Shown in pieces: positions 7,982 through 15,135 of a DNA stretch of 21,653 nucleotides (position 1 is its first letter; each line of letters begins with the position of its first letter). This stretch comes from Mycoplasmatota bacterium (GTDB taxonomy: Bacteria; Bacillota_I; Bacilli_A; Izemoplasmatales; Hujiaoplasmataceae), in the NCBI GenBank assembly GCA_023132365.1, contig JAGLYJ010000013.1, positions 1 through 21,653 of the forward strand, given 5' to 3'. Below the pieces are notes generated by a model that saw nothing but the letters and a program-made list of their open reading frames with translations, did no database searches and was not told the DNA's origin. The position numbers and the translations under genes were made by a program.

Positions 7982-9232
7982 ATGTATTATTTAATAGGCA
8001 AAAAATTAAGCCATAGTTTTTCTAAACAAATTCATCATCTATTTGGAAATACAAAGTATGACTTGTGCGAAGTTAATTCACTTAGTGATTTTGTAAAGAA
8101 TCATAATTACAAAGGCTTTAATATTACCAATCCCTATAAAACAGAAGTCATTTCATTGTTAGATGAATTAGATCCAATTGCAAAAGAAACTCAATCTGTA
8201 AATACAGTTATTAGAAGAGACAATAAATTAATTGGTTATAATACTGATTACTACGGATTAAAAGAAACATTAAATTATAACCAAGTCAATATTAAAGGGA
8301 AAGATGTTTTAATACTTGGCAATGGTTCTGTTTCTAAAACCGTCTTTAAACTTTTAACAGATTTAAAAGCCAATTCTATAGTTAAACTGTGTAGGACAAT
8401 AAGGGGCCAAAACGAATATTTATTTAAAGACTATAAAAATTACACAGATTATGATATTTTAATAAACACAACAACAGTAGGTATGTATCCCAATAACGAT
8501 ACTTGTTCATTATTAAGTTTAACAGATTTTTCTAAGCTTGATGTTGTTATAGATTTGATATATAACCCTCTAAGAACCGCTTTATTGATTGAGGCTGAAA
8601 AATTAAACATCAAGATTATCAATGGTCTTCAAATGTTAGTAATGCAAGCAAAGAAAGCGCATGAGATTTTCCACAATATTGAAATACCAAAAAATTTAGC
8701 AAATAAAATTTATAAGAAAACTTTCAATAATTACGTAAACTTAGTTTTTGTTGGCTTGCCACTTAGCGGTAAAACAAAGTATGCAAAAACTATTGGAAAA
8801 TATTTATCGAAGACTGTAATCGATGTGGACCAATGCATTGAAAAAACAGAAGGAAAAAGTGTTTCAGATATCTTTTTAGACAAGGGAGAAGCTGCCTTTA
8901 GATTAATGGAACATGACTCTGTTATTAAAATATACAAAGACCATGTTTTAGCCGTTTCCACTGGTGGTGGTCTTATTGAAAACGATAAGGCTATGGATTT
9001 ACTCAAGCAAAATGGTTTAGTGGTGTTTCTGAATAAAAATCCAAAAGACATCGCTAGAAAAAATATATATAATCGACCCCTCTTAATTGACCCAAATGCA
9101 ATATTTGCTATAGCTAAGAGACGGGTGCCTCTTTATATAAAATATTCAGACTTTGTTATTAATATAAACGGTAGCACTGAATATCACATAAATGAGATTA
9201 AGGAGAAAGTAGATGAATATACTAATCGTTAA
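7982..9232 (+). CDS. Fused shikimate dehydrogenase - shikimate kinase
   Basis: One uninterrupted 416-codon frame joins two successive enzymes. Residues 1-~245 are AroE: LSHSFS at 9-14 (shikimate contacts), NITNPYK with the catalytic K53, GYNTD with the catalytic D89, a GNGSVSKT dinucleotide loop at 113-120 (GNG rather than GAG), and NGLQMLVMQA at 214-223. Residues ~250-416 are AroK: Walker A GLPLSGKT at 258-265, IDVDQCIE with the Mg/shikimate Asp, GEAAFRLME with the substrate Arg, STGGG near 320, and NRPLL in the lid. Thus NADPH reduction of 3-dehydroshikimate and ATP phosphorylation of shikimate would be on one chain. The ATG at 7982 follows the aroC stop by 4 bases with only a weak ribosome site, so translation probably couples to aroC. 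The AroE-then-AroK order differs from the fungal AROM protein. Gene parts correspond to aroE and aroK. Confidence 0.94.
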   Translation: MYYLIGKKLSHSFSKQIHHLFGNTKYDLCEVNSLSDFVKNHNYKGFNITNPYKTEVISLLDELDPIAKETQSVNTVIRRDNKLIGYNTDYYGLKETLNYNQVNIKGKDVLILGNGSVSKTVFKLLTDLKANSIVKLCRTIRGQNEYLFKDYKNYTDYDILINTTTVGMYPNNDTCSLLSLTDFSKLDVVIDLIYNPLRTALLIEAEKLNIKIINGLQMLVMQAKKAHEIFHNIEIPKNLANKIYKKTFNNYVNLVFVGLPLSGKTKYAKTIGKYLSKTVIDVDQCIEKTEGKSVSDIFLDKGEAAFRLMEHDSVIKIYKDHVLAVSTGGGLIENDKAMDLLKQNGLVVFLNKNPKDIARKNIYNRPLLIDPNAIFAIAKRRVPLYIKYSDFVININGSTEYHINEIKEKVDEYTNR

Positions 9233-9650
9233 CGGTCCAAACTTAAATTTTCTTGGTATACGAGAACCTGATATTTATGGCAAAAAGTCTTATAATGACT
9301 TAGTTAATTTTTTATTATCTTACGGAACAACAAAGATGATCGAAATCGAAGTATATCAATCTAATAGCGAGGGAGAAATAATAGATATCATTCAAAGTAA
9401 CTATACTAGATTTGATGCGTTAATTATTAATCCCGCTGCATTTACTCATTATTCTTATGCAATTTATGATTGTATCAAGTCAATTAACATCCCTGCGGTA
9501 GAAGTTCACCTTTCAAACGTTATGGATAGAGAAGATTTTCGAAAAATATCCGTTATTGAACCTGCATGTTTAGCAAAATTTTATGGGAAAGGCTTTAATT
9601 CCTATATAGAAGCAATAGAATTCATAAAAGAAGGAAGTAATATAAAATGA
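9213..9650 (+). CDS. aroQ: 3-dehydroquinate dehydratase, type II
   Basis: AroQ removes water from 3-dehydroquinate by the type II (anti elimination) mechanism, as a dodecamer. The 145-residue length is typical. Seen: VNGPNLN at 6-12; REPDIYG with R17 and the catalytic Y22 on the mobile lid; QSNSEG at 49-54; NPAAFTHYSYA at 73-83 with substrate-binding Asn and His; and EVHLSN at 97-102 with catalytic H99, followed by RE-x-FR. The start overlaps the end of the AroE-AroK gene by 20 bases and has an AAGGAG site inside it; the stop overlaps aroF as ATGA. Confidence 0.96.
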   Translation: MNILIVNGPNLNFLGIREPDIYGKKSYNDLVNFLLSYGTTKMIEIEVYQSNSEGEIIDIIQSNYTRFDALIINPAAFTHYSYAIYDCIKSINIPAVEVHLSNVMDREDFRKISVIEPACLAKFYGKGFNSYIEAIEFIKEGSNIK

Positions 9651-10663
9651 TTATTAAATTTAAAAATACAGCTACTGAGGAACAAGTTTCTAGATTAAAG
9701 GAAAAGTTTCTTAAACAAGGTTTTGAGCTTCACGAGAGTATCGGAATCTCAACGCGATTACTAGGCGTTATTGGAAACACTATTAGTTTTGATATTAATA
9801 GTCTCTATGCATATGAATTTATTGATAATGTGTTAAGAGTTCAAGAACCTTTTAAGAAAGTTAATAGAAAATTTAAACCTGATGATACCATAGTCGATGT
9901 CTCTGGAGTTAAGGTTGGTGGCAAAAACATAGTTATAATGGGCGGCCCGTGTGCTGTTGAATCCAAAATTCAAATGAAAGAAATCACTCCAATCATTAAA
10001 TCTTCAGGGGGTAAAATTATTAGAGGTGGTGCTTACAAACCGCGAACAAGTCCATATTCTTTTCAAGGGTTGGGATTAGAAGGTTTAGAAATTTTAGAGA
10101 ACATTAGTTCCGAATATAACATACCTGTCGTTAGTGAAATTATGAGTGTTGATGAATTGCCTTATTTTGTTGAAAAAATAGATTTAATCCAAGTTGGAGC
10201 TAGAAATATGCAAAACTTTAATCTATTAAAGGAATTAGGTAAGATAAACAAACCAATTCTACTGAAAAGAGGTTTAGCTAACACTATTGAGGAGTGGCTA
10301 ATGTCAGCTGAATATATTATGGCTGGCGGTAATTCTAATGTTATACTTTGCGAAAGAGGAATTAGAACTTATGAGACCGCTACTAGAAATACTTTAGATA
10401 TTTCATCAGTACCCGTTATTAAGAAACTAACACATTTACCTATAATTATAGATCCTTCACACGCTGCGGGTAGATGGGAGTATGTGGAATCGTTATCTAA
10501 AGCAGCTATAGCGGCTGGAGCTGATGGTTTAATCATCGAAGTGCATCAGACACCCGAATCAGCATTAAGTGACGGACAGCAATCATTAAAACCCGACAAG
10601 TTTAAAGATTTGGTAGTGAAGTGTAGAAGAATAGCCGAAGCAATTGATAGAACATTAATTTAA
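9647..10663 (+). CDS. aroF: 3-deoxy-7-phosphoheptulonate synthase, class I-beta
   Basis: This enzyme condenses PEP and erythrose-4-phosphate, the entry step of the pathway. Residues 1-~80 form a ferredoxin/ACT-like N-terminal domain of the kind that gives tyrosine/phenylalanine feedback in Thermotoga-type enzymes. The barrel follows: GGPCAVES near 99 with the metal Cys; GGAYKPRTSPYSFQG near 127; QVGARNMQN near 183; KRGLANTIEEW near 209; and IDPSHAAGRW near 272 with the metal His. Length (338) matches this subclass. It is the last gene of the operon, overlapping aroQ by 4 bases. No chorismate mutase is fused. No clear terminator follows. Regulation by an end product is inferred from the N-terminal domain only. 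Confidence 0.95.
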   Translation: MIIKFKNTATEEQVSRLKEKFLKQGFELHESIGISTRLLGVIGNTISFDINSLYAYEFIDNVLRVQEPFKKVNRKFKPDDTIVDVSGVKVGGKNIVIMGGPCAVESKIQMKEITPIIKSSGGKIIRGGAYKPRTSPYSFQGLGLEGLEILENISSEYNIPVVSEIMSVDELPYFVEKIDLIQVGARNMQNFNLLKELGKINKPILLKRGLANTIEEWLMSAEYIMAGGNSNVILCERGIRTYETATRNTLDISSVPVIKKLTHLPIIIDPSHAAGRWEYVESLSKAAIAAGADGLIIEVHQTPESALSDGQQSLKPDKFKDLVVKCRRIAEAIDRTLI

Positions 10664-10705
10664 TTCTTAATTTTTAGTTTTTCTTCACATTTTATAAATT
10701 TATCA

Positions 10706-10714
10706 TGATATAAT
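10706..10714 (+). promoter_or_regulatory. Extended -10 promoter for the small membrane protein gene
   Basis: TGATATAAT (TGn plus TATAAT) lies 23 bases before the ATG at 10738; the -35 is poor (TTCACA at 19 bases). It suggests this gene is transcribed separately from, or in addition to, read-through from aroF. Confidence 0.55.
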
Positions 10715-10737
10715 TACTTCTGAAAGGTGGTGGTTAA

Positions 10738-10953
10738 ATGAAAGAATATGTAAAATTTATTGATGGGCTCCCTTTGATTTTGAAGGTGATTTTAGCATTA
10801 CCTGGTTTTGATGGAATCGTTTATGGAATCTATAGAATTGCTAAAGGAAGATTAATTGTTGGTATACTATGGATTATTTTAGGTATCTTTATTTTATGGA
10901 TTATTGATATCTACCACATCTTAACTGAAGGTAAAGTAAAATTCTTAGTTTAA
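10738..10953 (+). CDS. Small two-helix membrane protein of unknown function
   Basis: The 71-residue frame starts at an ATG with a strong AAAGGTGGTGG ribosome site and has its own extended -10. Two hydrophobic segments are visible, about residues 11-33 (LPLILKVILALPGFDGIVYG and on) and 38-62 (LIVGILWIILGIFILWIID), joined by a short basic YRIAKGR turn; the N-terminus is weakly charged and the end (EGKVKF) is basic. It has the look of small conserved membrane proteins of Gram-positive bacteria but I cannot name a family. It lies between aroF and a bidirectional terminator, and nothing in it points to aromatic metabolism. Confidence 0.8.
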   Translation: MKEYVKFIDGLPLILKVILALPGFDGIVYGIYRIAKGRLIVGILWIILGIFILWIIDIYHILTEGKVKFLV

Positions 10954-10968
10954 TCAAAAAAGACAAAA

Positions 10969-10997
10969 AAAAAGAAGTCAAATTTTGACTTCTTTTT
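10969..10997. terminator. Bidirectional intrinsic terminator
   Basis: Arms AAAAAGAAGTCAAA (10969-10982) and TTTGACTTCTTTTT (10984-10997) pair perfectly over 14 bp around one central T. Flanking A and T runs make it work in both directions, ending the plus-strand aro/membrane-protein transcript and the converging aminotransferase transcript, whose stop is at 11003. Confidence 0.85.
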
Positions 10998-11002
10998 ACT
11001 TA

Positions 11003-12238
11003 TTATATATGTTTTTTTATTTTTTTTACTAATTCAGGAATATCCTTAATGTTTAGAGCCGATAAAGCCACTCTTACTAACCCACGCATTGGGATAATAA
11101 ATACTCTATCATTAACTAAATCTCTAAAAATATTTTTATTTTCAGTTAATATGCTTATAAAGAACCCGCCCTTATAAGGAAGGGTTTGTAAATTGTTTTC
11201 TTCTGCTGCTTCCATAAATAGTTTTGCTCTATCTTGCAACAATTTTCTTCCTATAACTAGTTCAGATTCAAATCGTTGCTTATATTCTTGGTCTGAGAAG
11301 ATTTTTTCAATAACGCTCATTCCTGGTTGAGATACACTAGAAAATCTACCCCTAACAGAATAATCACCAACTCTTGTAAAGTGATCTATAACTTCCTGAG
11401 ACTTAGATAATCCTATTTGAGCTCCAACTCTAAAACCATATAAAGAAAATGTTTTTGAACCAGAAAAAATAACAACAACTAGTATTTCTGAATCTAATTC
11501 TGTGAAAGTAGAAAATACATCTCTTGATAATTCAGTTGACTGCATTTGATAATCAATGTATGCAATATCATGTATTAAAATTACCGGAACTCCGGTTTTT
11601 TTAATGACGTTTAGTGTTTTTATAATTTGTTTCCAATTATCTATTGTCATAGATAACCCAGTTGGGTTGTTGCAAGGATCATTAATTAGCAAACATAACC
11701 TTCCTTGCTCTTTTGCTAATTTAAAAGCTTTTTCTTTAAAATCTTCTTCGTTAAAATTAAAGTTTTCATCATACATTAAAAATGTTTCTAAATCAATATT
11801 TGCTTCCATAGCAAAATTCTTATAAGGAGACCAATAGTGGTTTGGAATAAGAACTTTTTGGCCGAAATCATTAAAATTATAAAAAGTATTACTGATTGCG
11901 CCAGATCCCCCGGTTGTAGGAATTATGCTACACTTAAATTGTTCCTTTAATGTATCTGCATATTTTCCAAAAACCCAATTGAATACCCCGTCACTGAATT
12001 TTTTAGTACCTCTTACAGAAGCATAGTGATATGTTTCTGGGTCACTTAGATGATGTAGTAAATCACTTACAACTTGATAACTAAAAACTTTCCCATTCTC
12101 ATGATGAAGCATTCCAACAGTTGCATCTATTACATCTGAGTATTTTTTCTTCATCGCTTTTGCTTCTTGAGAAATTTGTAAGATGTTAGATTCTAACTTT
12201 TTGTGTTGTGCGTGTTTACCAACAATCTCATTATTCAT
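11003..12238 (-). CDS. Class I PLP aminotransferase, probably aspartate or aromatic
   Basis: The 411-residue protein has the fold type I aminotransferase pattern: TTGGSGAISN near 109 (phosphate-site turn), NDPCNNPTG near 187 with the conserved Asn, HDIAYIDY near 225 with the Asp that binds the PLP nitrogen and the Tyr, SGSKTFSLYGFRVG near 260 with the PLP lysine, and a C-terminal Arg near RVALSALN for the substrate carboxylate. Aspartate versus aromatic specificity cannot be decided by eye. Context allows both: it could give tyrosine from the TyrA product, or make aspartate for PurA, which lies 17 bases upstream in the same direction. An AAAGGTG site precedes the ATG. It ends at the bidirectional terminator facing the aro operon. 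Confidence 0.88.
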   Translation of the reverse strand: MNNEIVGKHAQHKKLESNILQISQEAKAMKKKYSDVIDATVGMLHHENGKVFSYQVVSDLLHHLSDPETYHYASVRGTKKFSDGVFNWVFGKYADTLKEQFKCSIIPTTGGSGAISNTFYNFNDFGQKVLIPNHYWSPYKNFAMEANIDLETFLMYDENFNFNEEDFKEKAFKLAKEQGRLCLLINDPCNNPTGLSMTIDNWKQIIKTLNVIKKTGVPVILIHDIAYIDYQMQSTELSRDVFSTFTELDSEILVVVIFSGSKTFSLYGFRVGAQIGLSKSQEVIDHFTRVGDYSVRGRFSSVSQPGMSVIEKIFSDQEYKQRFESELVIGRKLLQDRAKLFMEAAEENNLQTLPYKGGFFISILTENKNIFRDLVNDRVFIIPMRGLVRVALSALNIKDIPELVKKIKKHI

Positions 12239-12255
12239 TTTTTCACCTTTTCTTT

Positions 12256-13539
12256 CTAAAATATATTTTTTAAAGTTACTGTTTGTAATCTGTCTGGTCC
12301 AACAGAAAATATAGTAACGCTTACTTTTAAATAATCTTCAATAACTTTTAGATAATTTTGACAATTCACAGGTAATTCATCAAAAGATTTTACATTTGTA
12401 ATATCTTCCTTCCAACCTGGGTATACTTCATAAACTGGTATACACTTGGAATATTCAAAATAATCAGCTGGTACATAATTTATTTCATTTCCATCTAATA
12501 AATATCCAGTACAAACTTTTAAATAGTCAATGTTTGAAAGAACATCCAACAACATAATACATAATCCTGTTAATCCATTAATTCTTACAACGTGTTTAAG
12601 AACAACTAAATCTAACCAACCAATTCTTCTAGGTCTATTTGTTGTTGTTCCAAATTCATGACCAACTTCTCTAATTTTCTTAGCTATTTTATCTTCAAAT
12701 TCTGTTGGAAATACACCAGAACCAACTCTTGTAGTATAAGCTTTTGTTACACCTATAATGTCTGTTAAATATTTAGCAGGTATTCCTGTATTAATAGGAA
12801 TAGATGCTGCTGTGGGTGAAGAAGACGTCACAAATGGATATGTTCCGTGATCAATACACAACATTGTTCCTTGAGCACCTTCAAATAATATGTTTTTATT
12901 ATCTAATATTAATTCATTAAGTAATATTCCAGTATCACAAATGTTATTTTTAAGTTTTCTGCCTATTTCAATGTATTCATCAATAATATCATCTACTTTG
13001 ACCAGTGGTCTTTTTTGTGATTTTAAAAATATATTAGCGAATTTTACAGATGTCTCTAATTTATTTTTTAGTGTTTCTGGATTTAATAAATCACACATTC
13101 TGATTCCAATCCGAGCAACTTTGTCAGAATATGCTGGTCCAATTCCTTTTTTTGTAGTACCAACGGCGTTTTTACCTTTTAAATTTTCAAAAATTTCATC
13201 TAATTCAATATGATAAGGCATAACAATATGAGCTCTACTTGAAATATAGAGTTTATACTCGGTTATGCCTCTGTTTTTTAACGTATTTAGTTCTTCCAAT
13301 AAAGCTTTTGGATTAATTACCATTCCATTAGCCATTATATTTACAATATTTGGATTAAAAATACCCGAAGGTATTAAATGAAGTGCATATTTGTTCCCAT
13401 CAAAAATAATTGTGTGTCCTGCGTTGTTTCCACCTTGGCTTCTTACCACTACATCCGCTTGGTTCGCTAAATAATCGGTAATTTTACCTTTACCTTCGTC
13501 TCCCCATTGAGTTCCCACAACAACTACTCTTCTACTCAT
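12256..13539 (-). CDS. purA: Adenylosuccinate synthetase
   Basis: PurA joins aspartate to IMP using GTP, the first committed step to AMP. The 427 residues are full length. Seen: the GTP loop GTQWGDEGKGK at 9-19 with the catalytic Asp; NNAGHTI at 39-45 with the catalytic His; TTKKGIGPAY near 128; GAQGTMLCIDHGTYP near 219 (IMP site); the aspartate loop TTRVGSGVFPTE near 267, ahead of TTNRPRRIGW near 298; and the guanine-binding KCTGY/SVGPDR-type segments toward the end. It has a GAGGTG ribosome site. It is the first gene of a two-gene unit with the aminotransferase. Confidence 0.97.
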   Translation of the reverse strand: MSRRVVVVGTQWGDEGKGKITDYLANQADVVVRSQGGNNAGHTIIFDGNKYALHLIPSGIFNPNIVNIMANGMVINPKALLEELNTLKNRGITEYKLYISSRAHIVMPYHIELDEIFENLKGKNAVGTTKKGIGPAYSDKVARIGIRMCDLLNPETLKNKLETSVKFANIFLKSQKRPLVKVDDIIDEYIEIGRKLKNNICDTGILLNELILDNKNILFEGAQGTMLCIDHGTYPFVTSSSPTAASIPINTGIPAKYLTDIIGVTKAYTTRVGSGVFPTEFEDKIAKKIREVGHEFGTTTNRPRRIGWLDLVVLKHVVRINGLTGLCIMLLDVLSNIDYLKVCTGYLLDGNEINYVPADYFEYSKCIPVYEVYPGWKEDITNVKSFDELPVNCQNYLKVIEDYLKVSVTIFSVGPDRLQTVTLKNIF

Positions 13540-13565
13540 TAAAGCACCTCTTTTAAATCAATTTC

Positions 13566-13574
13566 ATTATAACA
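13566..13574 (-). promoter_or_regulatory. Extended -10 promoter of purA
   Basis: On the minus strand TGTTATAAT lies 26 bases before the purA ATG, with a weak TTTTCT at the -35 distance. The leader of about 20 bases is too short for a purine riboswitch, so none controls purA here. Confidence 0.6.
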
Positions 13575-13612
13575 TATGTAACATTACAAGAAAAGCTTTA
13601 AAAACTCTATTT

Positions 13613-15040
13613 TTATAATTTATTTGTTGTTCTTAAATTTATATCTCTGGCAATCCATATTCCGTTAGCACTAGCTTGTGCTAATCCTCTTGTAATACCA
13701 GCTCCGTCACCGCCAAAATATAGTTTATTTATTTTGGATTCAAATTTATTATTAACTTCTGGTCTAGCTGAATAAAACTTAGATTCTACCCCATAAAGTA
13801 AAGTGTGTTCTGACGCCACTCCTGGCGTTATGTGGTCTAAAGCTTCTATCATTTCTATTATTGATTTCATTGTTTTATAAGGTAAAACTAGACCTAAATC
13901 TCCAGGAATTGCTTCTTTTAATGTTGGGGTTATAAAACCTTCATTTACCCTTTTAACGGTAGATCTTCTACCTCTTTGTAAATCTCCAAATCTTTGTACA
14001 ATAATAGATCCATTACTTAACATATTAGCTAATTTTGATACTCCATGAGCAAACTCATTTGGTTGATTAAATGGTTCAGTAAATTTATGAGAAACTAACA
14101 AAGCAAAATTAGTGTTTTTTGATCCTTTATTTGAATCTTTATACGCGTGTCCATTAGCTAACATTGTTCCACTGTGATTTTCAATAACTACATGCCCTTT
14201 TGGGTTGGAACAAAAAGTTCTTACTGTAGATCCAACTTTAGTTCTGTATATAAATTTTCCTTCATATAAGTTTTCGTTTATTTCTTCCATTATTTCGTTA
14301 TTTGTCTCAACTCTAACCCCAATATCTACGTGATTAAATTTCATTTTTATATTATGTTCTATAGATAAATTACTTAACCAATAAGATCCATCTCTTCCTG
14401 GGGTAATAACCACATAATTTGAATATATTTTTTCGTTTTTATTTAAAACAACACCTTTAACTTCTTTCTCTTCGACTATAATGTTTTTTACTTCTGTTTC
14501 ATATAACATATCTATTCTTGTTTTTAAATGTTCAAATATATTTTTCAAAACTCTTAAATTAACTTCTGTACCTAAGTGTCTTATTTTTCCTCTTAATAAT
14601 TTTAACCCTACAGCTAATCCTCTTTTTTCAATTTCTTTAACTTTTTTTGTTGTTGGGTCGGTTATTTCTTTTGGGGCTCCAAACTTTAAATTAATTGAAT
14701 CTGCATATTGAATTAAATCTAATAATGTTTCGTCATCTAAATATTCATTCATCCAACCGCCATATTCACTCGTAATATTAAATTTACCATCTGAATAAGC
14801 ACCTGCGCCTCCAAATCCGTTAGTTATAGAACAATAAGGCAAACACCCTATTTGTCCATCTTTCTGAACGGGGCATTTTTTTATTTTTTTATTTATAATA
14901 GGACAATTTCTTTTATAAATATCTTTCCCTTTATCTATTAATAGAACTTTTAACTCTTGATTTTTTTCAATTAATTCATATGCACACATTAAACCAGCTG
15001 GTCCAGCGCCTACAATTATAACATCATATTTTTTTTTCAT
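13613..15040 (-). CDS. COG2509-type FAD-dependent dehydrogenase
   Basis: The 475-residue protein opens with the dinucleotide-binding loop VGAGPAG at 10-16 and closes with FGGDGAGITRGLAQA near 447, the FAD segment of this family. Between them a Cys-containing region (Cys in RNCPI, KKCPV, IGCLPYC, about residues 45-71) runs into GFGGAGAYSDGK near 76, which is diagnostic of the uncharacterised FAD-dependent dehydrogenases grouped as COG2509. Substrate is unknown; whether the cysteines bind metal is unknown. The frame extends upstream to 15094, but I start at ATG 15040 because AAAAGGGGT lies 7 bases before it and the Rossmann strand follows at once. It has its own promoter after the dnaN terminator. 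Confidence 0.87.
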   Translation of the reverse strand: MKKKYDVIIVGAGPAGLMCAYELIEKNQELKVLLIDKGKDIYKRNCPIINKKIKKCPVQKDGQIGCLPYCSITNGFGGAGAYSDGKFNITSEYGGWMNEYLDDETLLDLIQYADSINLKFGAPKEITDPTTKKVKEIEKRGLAVGLKLLRGKIRHLGTEVNLRVLKNIFEHLKTRIDMLYETEVKNIIVEEKEVKGVVLNKNEKIYSNYVVITPGRDGSYWLSNLSIEHNIKMKFNHVDIGVRVETNNEIMEEINENLYEGKFIYRTKVGSTVRTFCSNPKGHVVIENHSGTMLANGHAYKDSNKGSKNTNFALLVSHKFTEPFNQPNEFAHGVSKLANMLSNGSIIVQRFGDLQRGRRSTVKRVNEGFITPTLKEAIPGDLGLVLPYKTMKSIIEMIEALDHITPGVASEHTLLYGVESKFYSARPEVNNKFESKINKLYFGGDGAGITRGLAQASANGIWIARDINLRTTNKL

Positions 15041-15065
15041 AATATTACCCCTTTTAACCATTAAA

Positions 15066-15094
15066 ATTTTAACATTAAAATATATATAAATCAA
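15066..15094 (-). promoter_or_regulatory. Promoter of the COG2509-type gene
   Basis: Minus-strand TTGATT (15089-15094) and TAAAAT (15066-15071) are 17 bases apart, with TG one base before the -10. It lies between the dnaN terminator and the chosen ATG, and the transcript would exclude the upstream extension of the frame. Confidence 0.6.
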
Positions 15095-15102
15095 TTTAAA
15101 TC

Positions 15103-15130
15103 AAAAAAATAATGGAGAATATCTCCATTA
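15103..15130 (-). terminator. Intrinsic terminator of dnaN
   Basis: Arms TAATGGAGA and TCTCCATTA (15122-15130 and 15110-15118 on the plus strand) enclose a 3-base loop and are followed, in the minus direction, by a run of Ts (15103-15109 complement). It is 5 bases after the dnaN stop. Confidence 0.85.
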
Positions 15131-15135
15131 CGTTT

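Noticed and set aside
13540..13612. Terminator between the FAD protein gene and purA
   Set aside because: Only a weak AAGCTT-centred pairing is present, too short to call.
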